Shown here: piece by piece, positions 42,899 through 51,085 of the stretch | Position numbering within the stretch: position 1 is the stretch's first letter | How the letters are laid out: each line of letters starts with the position of its first letter | Assembly (NCBI RefSeq): GCF_041333735.1 | Contig: NZ_JBGKFB010000001.1 | Location: 1,233,001-1,297,000 of the forward strand | Length of the DNA: 64,000 nt | Origin: Veillonella sp. | Lineage (GTDB): Bacteria > Bacillota > Negativicutes > Veillonellales > Veillonellaceae | Direction: 5' to 3' | Made by a program: the position numbers and the translations under genes | The notes under the pieces: generated by a model | Told to the model about the DNA's origin: nothing | Seen by the model: only the letters and a program-made list of their open reading frames with translations | Databases searched by the model: none

Positions 42899-43821
42899 TA
42901 TTGACGATCCTCGAGTTGTAATCCAGGTAATGGTAATTTGGAATTTACAAAGTCTAACCACAAGCGAGAAGCGTGGGAGAGGTAATGACCTTTTTTCCAA
43001 ATAACATAAAGGGTATGAATGATTTCTGGTACGAGTGGACGTACAACGACCTTCGAACCAACCTCAGTGTTTTCACCAACCTCAGGGCAGAGGCGAGATG
43101 GCAACAATGCGATAGCAAGGTCTGCACTAACTGTTTGCAACATGAGATCACGTTGGCTTGTTTCAAATACGATATGAGGTTGGAAACCGGTATGTTTACA
43201 AGCTTTGATGATTTCGTCATGCAAGTTAAAGTCGTCTTTGTGCAATACGAAGGATTCATCAGCTAGCATTTCTAAACGAATTTCTTTTTCTTTCGCTAGA
43301 GGGCTAGATTTTGGAACGATAACGGAAAGTGGGTCACTAGTGAGGTAGAAGGACTCAAATTCTTTAGGATTTGGTTTCGTACAAATGATACCAATATCAA
43401 TTAAGCCTTCTTGAACACTGATCTCAACTTTTTTAGAACCTTGTTCATAAAGTTCTAGTTCGATTTGTGGATATACTTTTTTGAACTCCCCTAAAAGCTG
43501 TGCAAAGATAGGTGCATCGGTAATTGGTGGAATACCAATTCTGATGGAACCTTGCTCCAAACGAAACTCGTTTTCAAAATCAGTTTTAAGATGTTCAAAC
43601 ATGAATACTACGCGTTTTGCGTGGGTTAAGAAGATGGTACCCCCATCAGTAAGTTCTACAGATTTAGCATTACGCATGAAGAGAACAACACCAAGTTCGT
43701 CTTCTAAAGCTTTAATAGTACGGCTGATAGCGGATTGGGAGATGTGCAAATTCCGCGCAGCTTTACTAAAGCTTTTTTGATCAGCTACTTCAACGAAGTA
43801 TTTCAAATGATGAAAATCCAT
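42898..43821 (-). CDS. LysR-family transcriptional regulator, divergent to nifJ
   Basis: A 307-residue regulator. The DNA-binding part is residues 1-62 (HHLKYFVEVADQKSFSKAAR, then NLHISQSAISRTIKALEDELG). The co-inducer domain spans about 90-295 with a typical start (GSIRIGIPPITDAPIF). It resembles the CynR/CidR-like group. AGGGGGG precedes the start codon. Being divergent from nifJ with an inverted repeat in between, it may control pyruvate:ferredoxin oxidoreductase and its own gene. The inducer is unknown. Confidence 0.92.
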   Translation of the reverse strand: MDFHHLKYFVEVADQKSFSKAARNLHISQSAISRTIKALEDELGVVLFMRNAKSVELTDGGTIFLTHAKRVVFMFEHLKTDFENEFRLEQGSIRIGIPPITDAPIFAQLLGEFKKVYPQIELELYEQGSKKVEISVQEGLIDIGIICTKPNPKEFESFYLTSDPLSVIVPKSSPLAKEKEIRLEMLADESFVLHKDDFNLHDEIIKACKHTGFQPHIVFETSQRDLMLQTVSADLAIALLPSRLCPEVGENTEVGSKVVVRPLVPEIIHTLYVIWKKGHYLSHASRLWLDFVNSKLPLPGLQLEDRQ

Positions 43822-43961
43822 AATTACCCCCCTAAAAATAAAACTTGGTTATAGGAAGTGACCTAAACTAAATGAGAATAGTTATTACTATAACGCAATT
43901 AGCTATTACTTTATGTAAAGCATGGATAGCAATATTGGCAAAGCGACAGTCACTGTATGTG

Positions 43962-43991
43962 TTGCGTTGATAGGGCCCAGCACGTTATAAT
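43962..43991 (+). promoter_or_regulatory. Possible distal nifJ promoter within a dyad
   Basis: TTGCGT (43962-43967), 18 bases, TATAAT (43986-43991). The -10 box lies inside GCAC-N8-GTGC (43980-43995), so a bound protein would block it. It would leave a leader of about 200 bases. Confidence 0.4.
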
Positions 43992-44122
43992 GTGCTTATA
44001 GGGCTATATCAAGTTATGATATTAGGAATTATGGTTGTGCCCAATACAAAAGTATGTTCACACATAATGCCATATTATATATAACATATATATTATTGCA
44101 TTATTTTTTCATGTGCGCAAGT

Positions 44123-44151
44123 TTGTAATGGTTGTTATTCCTAAACATAAT
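44123..44151 (+). promoter_or_regulatory. Proximal nifJ promoter
   Basis: TTGTAA (44123-44128), 17 bases, CATAAT (44146-44151), with a leader of about 50 bases that carries AAGGAGG before the nifJ ATG. Confidence 0.55.
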
Positions 44152-44206
44152 GATAGATTAAGCAAGTGTTCTATTTTTGCTAAATGCTTAAGGAGGCAAT
44201 AATCAC

Positions 44207-47200
44207 ATGAGTCGTAAATTTAAAACTATGGACGGCAACCAAGCGGCTGCTCACGTTTCTTATGGTTTTACAGAAGTTGCTGCGATTTACCCAATCACTC
44301 CATCTTCCCCAATGCCAGAACACATTGACGAATGGGCTGCGTCTGGTCGTAAAAACATCTTCGGTAACACTGTTCAAGTTGTAGAAATGCAATCTGAAGC
44401 AGGTGCTGCTGCCGCAACTCACGGTTCTTTACAAGCTGGTGCATTAACAACAACTTTCACATCTTCCCAAGGTTTGTTATTGATGCTTCCTAACTTATAC
44501 AAAGTAGCAGGCGAATTACTTCCAGGTGTATTCCAAGTAGCTGCTCGTGCATTGGCTGCACACGCTTTGGCTATCTTCGGTGACCATCAAGACGTAATGG
44601 CTGCTCGTGCAGCTGGCTGCGCTATGCTTGCTGAATCCTCCGTACAAGAAGTAATGGACTTGTCCGCTGTAGCTCACTTAACAGCTATTAAAACTCGTGT
44701 ACCTTTCATCAACTTCTTCGACGGTTTCCGTACATCCCACGAAATTCAAAAAATCGAAATCTGGGACTATGAAGATTTAAAACCATTAGTTGACATGGAC
44801 GCTGTTAAAGCATTCCGTAAAAATGCTTTGAACCCAGATGCTCCTGTAACTCGTGGTACTGCAGAAAACCCTGACGTTTACTTCCAACATCGTGAAGCAT
44901 CCAACAAATTCTACTTGAACGTTCCTGACGTTGTAGAACACTACATGAACGAAGTTAACAAATTGGCTGGTACTAACTACCAATTGTTCAACTACCATGG
45001 TGCTCCTGATGCAACTGACGTAATCGTAACTATGGGTTCCTCCGCTCAAGTAGTTCAATCCACTGTTGACTACTTAAACAAATTGGGCCGCAAAGTTGGT
45101 TTCATCAACGTTCACTTGTTCCGTCCATTCGCAACAGATCGTTTGTTGAAAGCTCTTCCTCAAACAGTAGAACGCATTGCAGTTCTTGACCGTACTAAAG
45201 AACCAGGCGCTTTGGCTGAACCATTGTTCTTGGACGTACAAGCTGCTGTAATCGACGGTGGCCGTAACGTAAAAGTTATCGCTGGTCGTTATGGTTTGAG
45301 CTCCAAAGACGTTATCCCTGCAGACATCGTAGCTGTATTCGATAACTTGGCTGCTGAAAACGGCAAGAAATTCTTCACATTGGGTATCAATGATGATGTT
45401 ACATTCTTGTCCTTAGATCGTGCTGAAGGCGTAGAAGTTGAAACTCCTGGTTTGACTGAATGTAAATTCTGGGGCTTCGGTTCTGACGGTACTGTAGGTG
45501 CGAATAAATCCGCTATCAAAATCATCGGTGACCACACTGACATGTATGCTCAAGCATACTTCGACTACGACTCCAAAAAATCTGGTGGCGTAACAATGTC
45601 TCACCTTCGTTTTGGTAAAAACCCAATCAACTTGCCTTACTTGATTACTGAACCTCAATTCGTAGCATGTCACCGTCAATCTTACGTACATGAATACGAC
45701 TTGATCCGCGGCATCAAAAAAGGTGGTACATTCTTATTGAACTGTACTTGGTCTCCTGAAGAATTAGACGAACATTTACCTGCTAAATTACGTCGTCAAA
45801 TCGCAGAAAAAGAATTGAACTTCTACATTATCAATGCTGCGAAAATCGCTTCCGAAATCGGTTTGGGCGGTCGTATCAACATGGTAACTCAAGCTGCATT
45901 CTTCAAATTGACTGAAATCATCCCTGTAGATGATGCTGTTAAATACCTTAAAGAATCCGTAGTAACTTCTTACGGTAAAAAAGGTCAAAACATCGTTGAC
46001 ATGAACAACGCTGCTATCGATCAAGGCGTTAACGCTTTGGTAAAAGTAGATGTTCCTGCTAGCTGGAAAGACGCTGTTGATGACGGCAATCACGCAGTTA
46101 AACCTGGTTGCGAATCTTGCCCATCCTTCGTTCAAAATATTGCACAACCAATCAATGCACAAGCTGGTTATGATCTTCCTGTATCCACATTCTCTGGTTA
46201 CGAAGATGGTACATTACCTGCTGGTACTGCTAAATACGAAAAACGCGGTCCTGCATTGTTCGTTCCAAAATGGTTACCAGAAAACTGTATCCAATGTAAC
46301 CAATGTTCCTTCGTATGTCCACATGCTACAATTCGTCCAATCTTGGCAACTGAAGCAGAAGTGGCTGCAGCTCCAGAACATTTCGATACAATCCCTGCAT
46401 TGGGCGCTAAAGACCTTCAATTCCGTATCGCTGTATCCCCATTAGATTGCTTGGGTTGCGGTAACTGTGTTGATATCTGTCCAGCTCCTAAGGGCAAAGC
46501 TATCGTAATGACTTCCATCGATTCCGAAATCGAACAAGCTGAAGCATGGAACTACGGTGTTAACCTTCCTGTAAAAGAAAACCCTATGAAGAAGGAAACT
46601 GTTAAAGGTTCCCAATTCGAACAACCATTGTTCGAGTTCTCCGGTGCTTGCGCAGGTTGTGGTGAAACTCCTTACGCTAAATTGTTAACTCAATTGTTCG
46701 GCGACCGCATGATGATTGCCAATGCAACTGGTTGTTCCTCCATCTGGGGTGCATCCATGCCTGCATCTCCATACACAACTAACCAACAAGGTCAAGGTCC
46801 TTCCTGGGCAAACTCCTTGTTCGAAGACAATGCTGAGTATGGTTATGGTATGTACATCGGCGTTAAGAAAATTCGTCAACAATTAGTAGAATTAGCTTCT
46901 AAAGCTGTAGAAACTGCTACAGGCGAATTGAAAGAAGCTTTGGAACAATGGATCGAATTCGCTAACCTTGGTGCAGCAACTCGTCAACGTTCCGAACGTT
47001 TAGTAGCAGCTATCGAAGCTGAAGGTGCTACAACTCCAGAATTGAAAGAAATTCTTGAGAAAAAACAATTCTTGATCAAACGTTCCCACTGGATCTTCGG
47101 TGGTGACGGTTGGGCATACGATATCGGCTTCGGCGGTGTTGACCATGTATTAGCTTCTGGCGAAGACATCAACATCTTCGTATTCGATACTGAAGTATAC

Positions 47201-47743
47201 TCCAACACTGGTGGTCAAGCTTCCAAATCCACTAACGTAGCAGCAGTTGCTCAATTCGCAGCTTCTGGTAAACGTACTAAGAAAAAAGACCTTGGCATGA
47301 TGGCTATGTCTTATGGTTATGTATACGTAGCACAAGTAGCTATGGGTGCAGATAAAAACCAATTGATGAAAGCTGTTGCAGAAGCTGAAGCATATCCAGG
47401 TCCTTCCTTGATCATCGCTTACAGCCCATGTATCAACCATGGTATCAAAGCTGGTATGGGTAAAGCTCAAGAAGAACAACGTAAAGCAGTTGCAGCTGGT
47501 TACTGGGATCTTTACAGATACAACCCTCAACTTAAAGAAGAAGGTAAAAATCCATTCTCCTTGGATTCCAAAGAACCAACTGAAAGCTTCCAAGACTTCC
47601 TTAAAGGTGAAGTTCGTTACGCTTCCTTGGCTAAAGCAGCTCCAGATGTTGCAGAAGAATTGTTCGCTAAAACTGAAAAAGACGCTAAAGAACGTCGCTT
47701 AAGCTATGTTCGCTTACAAAAAGGTTTCGAAGACGTAAAATAA
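44207..47743 (+). CDS. nifJ: Pyruvate:ferredoxin (flavodoxin) oxidoreductase
   Basis: A 1178-residue single-chain PFOR, oxidising pyruvate and CoA to acetyl-CoA, CO2 and reduced ferredoxin. Domains in order: the N-terminal pyruvate-binding domain (YPITPSSPMPEHID), domain II, the gamma domain (FWGFGSDGTVGANKSAIK), and two 4Fe-4S clusters bound by C694/C697/C700/C704 and C748/C751/C754/C758. Last is the C-terminal ThDP domain (SGACAGCGETPY, then FGGDGWAYDIGFGG). All key residues are present. Codon use is highly biased (TTC, GGT, CGT), as in strongly expressed genes. AAGGAGG precedes the ATG. Confidence 0.98.
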   Translation: MSRKFKTMDGNQAAAHVSYGFTEVAAIYPITPSSPMPEHIDEWAASGRKNIFGNTVQVVEMQSEAGAAAATHGSLQAGALTTTFTSSQGLLLMLPNLYKVAGELLPGVFQVAARALAAHALAIFGDHQDVMAARAAGCAMLAESSVQEVMDLSAVAHLTAIKTRVPFINFFDGFRTSHEIQKIEIWDYEDLKPLVDMDAVKAFRKNALNPDAPVTRGTAENPDVYFQHREASNKFYLNVPDVVEHYMNEVNKLAGTNYQLFNYHGAPDATDVIVTMGSSAQVVQSTVDYLNKLGRKVGFINVHLFRPFATDRLLKALPQTVERIAVLDRTKEPGALAEPLFLDVQAAVIDGGRNVKVIAGRYGLSSKDVIPADIVAVFDNLAAENGKKFFTLGINDDVTFLSLDRAEGVEVETPGLTECKFWGFGSDGTVGANKSAIKIIGDHTDMYAQAYFDYDSKKSGGVTMSHLRFGKNPINLPYLITEPQFVACHRQSYVHEYDLIRGIKKGGTFLLNCTWSPEELDEHLPAKLRRQIAEKELNFYIINAAKIASEIGLGGRINMVTQAAFFKLTEIIPVDDAVKYLKESVVTSYGKKGQNIVDMNNAAIDQGVNALVKVDVPASWKDAVDDGNHAVKPGCESCPSFVQNIAQPINAQAGYDLPVSTFSGYEDGTLPAGTAKYEKRGPALFVPKWLPENCIQCNQCSFVCPHATIRPILATEAEVAAAPEHFDTIPALGAKDLQFRIAVSPLDCLGCGNCVDICPAPKGKAIVMTSIDSEIEQAEAWNYGVNLPVKENPMKKETVKGSQFEQPLFEFSGACAGCGETPYAKLLTQLFGDRMMIANATGCSSIWGASMPASPYTTNQQGQGPSWANSLFEDNAEYGYGMYIGVKKIRQQLVELASKAVETATGELKEALEQWIEFANLGAATRQRSERLVAAIEAEGATTPELKEILEKKQFLIKRSHWIFGGDGWAYDIGFGGVDHVLASGEDINIFVFDTEVYSNTGGQASKSTNVAAVAQFAASGKRTKKKDLGMMAMSYGYVYVAQVAMGADKNQLMKAVAEAEAYPGPSLIIAYSPCINHGIKAGMGKAQEEQRKAVAAGYWDLYRYNPQLKEEGKNPFSLDSKEPTESFQDFLKGEVRYASLAKAAPDVAEELFAKTEKDAKERRLSYVRLQKGFEDVK

Positions 47744-47770
47744 TTCGTTATTTAACGACTAAGAACTAAT

Positions 47771-47800
47771 AAGAGGCACCCTCTCGAGGGTGCCTCTTTT
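47771..47800 (+). terminator. Perfect-palindrome terminator of nifJ
   Basis: AAGAGGCACCCT and AGGGTGCCTCTT flank a CTCG loop, followed by TTTT. It shares the AAGAGGCACC arm with the terminators at 60401 and 62440. Confidence 0.93.
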
Positions 47801-47917
47801 GTATATAAAATTATATCTTCCATATATTTGGGCCTATCTTACATTAATATGGGCACGCCATGACTATGTTATTCCTATGTTACGAATACTTTTACCATAG
47901 GTAATATACTAGGAATT

Positions 47918-47926
47918 TGATATAAT
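47918..47926 (+). promoter_or_regulatory. Extended -10 promoter of the methyltransferase gene
   Basis: TTGATATAAT, with TGA before TATAAT at 47921-47926. It is about 90 bases before the ATG, with no good -35 box. Confidence 0.5.
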
Positions 47927-48015
47927 ATTAGATAGTTATGTAGTTATACGTAAGTATATTGCATTGATACATTGATAGATAACAAGGTAAATTTAATCGT
48001 AATATAGAGGTGCTT

Positions 48016-49632
48016 ATGGCTAAGGATAACCAACAGATCACAACAGATGATATGCAACAAACAATATATAAAGAGTTAGGCTATAAATCCTATCCATTTC
48101 CATTTACAACACCTGCGTATTTAGAAGCGTATGGTACACTTGTAGGACTTAATACTCCGCCCGCAAAGACAGCTCGTGTCCTTGAATTAGGCGCAACCTA
48201 TGGTGGAAATATCATCTCTCAAGCTGTACATAATCCAGAAGCGACCTTTGTTGGTATTGAGCTTTCCCAAGATCAAGTAGAGAAGGGGAATAAAATTATT
48301 AGTGATGCTAAGTTGGATAATGTATCTCTAATTCAAGGGGATATTATGAACTTTGATGAGACTCTAGGGACCTTTGATTACATCATCGCTCATGGTTTTT
48401 ACTCTTGGATTAGGGATGAGATGAAGGATAAATTGCTTGATATTATATCCCATCATTTGGCTGATAATGGCATTGCCTATGTATCTTATAATACATATCC
48501 TGGCTGGCATACGATGGAAGAGGTACGTCAGCTCATGCTATTTGCTAATCGTGGTCATGATGAATTAACACATAAAGAAAAGGTATTGCGTGGTAAGACT
48601 GTGGGCAGCTTAGTAGGTTCTCAAATTCTTAATTATGACAACCTTAAAGATCGTAATAGTAAATTCTTAGGTGCTTTGCGTTCTGTTATGCAAAAAGATG
48701 ATTATTATGTAGGTCATGACCATTTAGAACCTCATAATGATCCATGCTATTTTTACCAATTTAACGATCATTTGAAGGCCCATAATCTAGCGTATGCATG
48801 TGATGCAGATTTAACATTGTCTATGGTTCGTACCTATGATGAAAGTATCGCAGATAAGCTTGAAAAACTAGCTCCTAATAGCCAAGTAGATCAAGAACAA
48901 TATTTAGACTTTATGCTTGACACAACATTCCGTAAGTCTATTATTTGTAAAGCAGATGCTGCAAAGAATATTAGCTATGATGTAGCTAATCCTGAAAAGG
49001 TGAATACAGTACCTGTACGTACTATTGTGAATAGTTTTGTATTCCAAATACTCTTTGATGAAGAAGCGTTAGAAATGTTTGATAATGGGCTCGTAAAAGA
49101 TACATTCCAAGCGCTTATTAAAGATGGTGGTACGTTCAATATGATTGAAGCTCTCGCCATTCTAAAAGCCGCTCACGATGCTGCTAATGACTCTGAAGAT
49201 GATTTAGAACCAGCTGTATGTAGCTTATATAAAGCTATTGTTGAACATATGGTACGCGGTGGTATTCGCTTCTACAAAACATTCCCTGATAAACAGGAAT
49301 ATATGGAAGGTCTATCCTATGTACCAGCACGTTTTACAAACTTTGTGAAAGCTATTGCTGACGGTGGTAGCGAATATATTTATGGTGCAAACATGTTCAA
49401 TGATGCCATTGGTGATATTTCCGAAGAGGATTTATTGTTCATGGAATTGTTGAATAAACCTAAAGCTAAATCTACATTGATCAAGAAGATTAAGGATTCT
49501 CTCTTTAGAGCTGATAAGGCCCAAACTGGTAAGCATCAAAATGCTATGGCGGAAGCCTTCTATAATGAATTAACCAAGCGTATGGAGCAATTAGGCTTTA
49601 TTAGAAGTAAGAAAACTGATGGTCTTTCATAA
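48016..49632 (+). CDS. PKMT-like protein methyltransferase (class I MTase plus regulatory domain)
   Basis: A 538-residue protein. Residues 50-190 form a SAM-dependent methyltransferase: motif I VLELGATYGGNIISQAV, acidic VGIELSQDQVEKG, and DYIIAHGFYSWI. A long domain follows (about 230-330), resembling the methyltransferase regulatory domain PF10119. The C-terminus resembles a winged helix with EDLLFMELLNKPKAKSTLIK. This order matches the family that includes rickettsial lysine methyltransferases of outer membrane proteins. A surface-protein target is therefore possible in a diderm, but unproven. AGAGG precedes ATG 48016. It is monocistronic. Confidence 0.8.
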   Translation: MAKDNQQITTDDMQQTIYKELGYKSYPFPFTTPAYLEAYGTLVGLNTPPAKTARVLELGATYGGNIISQAVHNPEATFVGIELSQDQVEKGNKIISDAKLDNVSLIQGDIMNFDETLGTFDYIIAHGFYSWIRDEMKDKLLDIISHHLADNGIAYVSYNTYPGWHTMEEVRQLMLFANRGHDELTHKEKVLRGKTVGSLVGSQILNYDNLKDRNSKFLGALRSVMQKDDYYVGHDHLEPHNDPCYFYQFNDHLKAHNLAYACDADLTLSMVRTYDESIADKLEKLAPNSQVDQEQYLDFMLDTTFRKSIICKADAAKNISYDVANPEKVNTVPVRTIVNSFVFQILFDEEALEMFDNGLVKDTFQALIKDGGTFNMIEALAILKAAHDAANDSEDDLEPAVCSLYKAIVEHMVRGGIRFYKTFPDKQEYMEGLSYVPARFTNFVKAIADGGSEYIYGANMFNDAIGDISEEDLLFMELLNKPKAKSTLIKKIKDSLFRADKAQTGKHQNAMAEAFYNELTKRMEQLGFIRSKKTDGLS

Positions 49633-49691
49633 TCTATCGCTAGAATTCTAAGAACATATTTTAGGGTTCATATAATCTTCAGAATGAACAT

Positions 49692-49745
49692 AAAACCCAT
49701 TACACTTATAACATTTATGTGTATTAAGTAGTAATGGGTTTTTGT
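49692..49745 (+). terminator. Terminator of the methyltransferase gene
   Basis: AAAACCCATTAC and GTAATGGGTTTT around a long loop, followed by TGTTTT. Confidence 0.85.
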
Positions 49746-49865
49746 TTTATATAATTTAGTTTAATCTTTTTTAATAATTATTACATTTAGTTATTTAATA
49801 TTGCCAAAAAAGTATAGTAAATCGATAAAATTAATGAGAAATAAATGAACCATATATGAAAAGTG

Positions 49866-49920
49866 TGGTATACTATGTATGGGTATTTTTGTGAACATCA
49901 TCCGATGTGTTGTGGATGAT
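49866..49920 (+). promoter_or_regulatory. Promoter and putative operator of the WYL regulator gene
   Basis: TGGTATACT (49866-49874) is an extended -10 box. About 20 bases downstream ATCATCC (49897-49903) and GGATGAT (49914-49920) form an inverted repeat with a 10-base centre, about 60 bases before the WYL start codon. Auto-control by the WYL protein is an inference. Confidence 0.45.
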
Positions 49921-49981
49921 ATTATAAATTGTATTAGTTACAATGTTGTTTTTATTGTATTATTTGTAAAAGGAGTCTTTT

Positions 49982-51010
49982 ATGGCATCTAAGAAGGCCG
50001 TTCTAGTATATATACTAGAGATCCTGAAAAGTGAAACGGATGCTAATCATACTTTATCTCAAGAGGAGATTCGCAGTATATTAGCCGAGCGGTACGAGGT
50101 ATCCGTCGATCGGAAGACCTTAGGCCGTCATTTAAATGATTTATATGAATCTGGTGATTTTGGTATTCAATGTGAAGAGTCTGCCGTAGGAGCAGATGGT
50201 ACTATTCGCCGTACTGATTTCTATATGATTCATACCTTTGAAGATTCAGAATTGAGATTATTAATTGACGGTATTTTGGCATCTCGTCATATTACCGCAT
50301 CTCAACGTAAGGATTTAATTAGTCGTGTTGCTAAATTGGGTAGCTCTCATTTCAAGCCCCATGGTATTGATATTGAAAGTGCTACGGGTTACCTTCATAG
50401 AAGTCAGGACTTATTCCTTAACATTGATCTCATAGAAGAAGCAATACAAAAGGGGAGAAAAATTTCCTTGGCTTATTGCCAACCTGACGTGGATAAACGT
50501 TTACATATTAATCTTGGTCCAGATAATAAGGAGCGAAAGTATGTATTCAATCCATTCCAACTAGTTATGAATCGGGGACATTATTACCTAGTTGGGAACC
50601 ACGAAAATTATGATGACATGTCTACATTACGTGTCGATCGAATTGCACATATTACGGTGCTTAGCGAACGTAGAAAACCTTTACGGGAGATAAAGGGCTA
50701 TCATCAGCAACGCACCTTTAATGTGTCACAATATGTAAAAGAACATATCTACATGTTCGGCGGTGAATCCGTTACCGTAAGCTTTAAGGCGAAGCGCTCC
50801 ATTGTAAATCAAATTTTAGATTGGTTCGATGGGAATGTAGAATTCACTAACGTTACATCTGATGACGTTGTATGCCGTGTACGTGTTAATCATGATGCCT
50901 TCAAGTATTGGGCCCTTCAATATATGCAAAGTGTGAAAGTACTTTCACCAGCATCCTTAGTAGCAGAAGTAAAAGAAGCTATTAAGGAAGGCCTAGAACA
51001 ATACTCATAA
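49982..51010 (+). CDS. WYL-domain transcriptional regulator
   Basis: A 342-residue regulator. The N-terminal helix-turn-helix (about residues 1-75) includes AERYEVSVDRKTLGRHLNDL. A linker follows, then a WYL domain at about residues 150-245 (ISLAYCQPDVDKRLHIN, then KYVFNPFQLVMNRGHYYLVG and the STLRVDRI arginines). A C-terminal extension (WCX-like) closes it (VTVSFKAKRSIVNQILDWF). WYL proteins bind nucleic acids or nucleotides and often control stress or defence genes. No defence gene lies directly beside this one. AAAGGAG precedes the ATG. Confidence 0.92.
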   Translation: MASKKAVLVYILEILKSETDANHTLSQEEIRSILAERYEVSVDRKTLGRHLNDLYESGDFGIQCEESAVGADGTIRRTDFYMIHTFEDSELRLLIDGILASRHITASQRKDLISRVAKLGSSHFKPHGIDIESATGYLHRSQDLFLNIDLIEEAIQKGRKISLAYCQPDVDKRLHINLGPDNKERKYVFNPFQLVMNRGHYYLVGNHENYDDMSTLRVDRIAHITVLSERRKPLREIKGYHQQRTFNVSQYVKEHIYMFGGESVTVSFKAKRSIVNQILDWFDGNVEFTNVTSDDVVCRVRVNHDAFKYWALQYMQSVKVLSPASLVAEVKEAIKEGLEQYS

Positions 51011-51013
51011 TAA

Positions 51014-51052
51014 AAGAGCTAGTTGATCGGTGAATCAACTAGCTCTATTTTT
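51014..51052. terminator. Bidirectional terminator between the WYL gene and putP
   Basis: AGAGCTAGTTGAT and ATCAACTAGCTCT form a 13-bp stem with AAAA before and TTTTT after, so it can end both the + and the - transcript. Confidence 0.92.
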
Positions 51053-51085
51053 ATATATGTAATTTTCAAATGTACGATTTCTAAT

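Larger units (their letters stand above)
43822..44206. other. Divergent control region between the LysR gene and nifJ
   Basis: The 385 bases hold: an inverted repeat ATAGTTATTACTAT extended by GTTAT/ATAAC (43880-43895), close to the LysR start; a TATAAT at 43986-43991 inside a GCAC/GTGC dyad; a second, better placed promoter (44123-44151); and AT-rich tracts around 44070-44110. The first repeat has the T-N11-A feel of a LysR box. No gene is seen. Confidence 0.55.
49633..49981. other. Intergenic region between the PKMT-like and WYL genes
   Basis: It carries the terminator of the methyltransferase gene (49692-49745), AT-rich sequence, a TGGTATACT promoter (49866-49874) and an inverted repeat (49897-49920). 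I see no gene. Confidence 0.55.

Noticed and set aside
42899..43000. Longer start of the coiled-coil membrane protein inside the LysR gene
   Set aside because: No ribosome site there, and the TAATG junction gives a natural coupled start.
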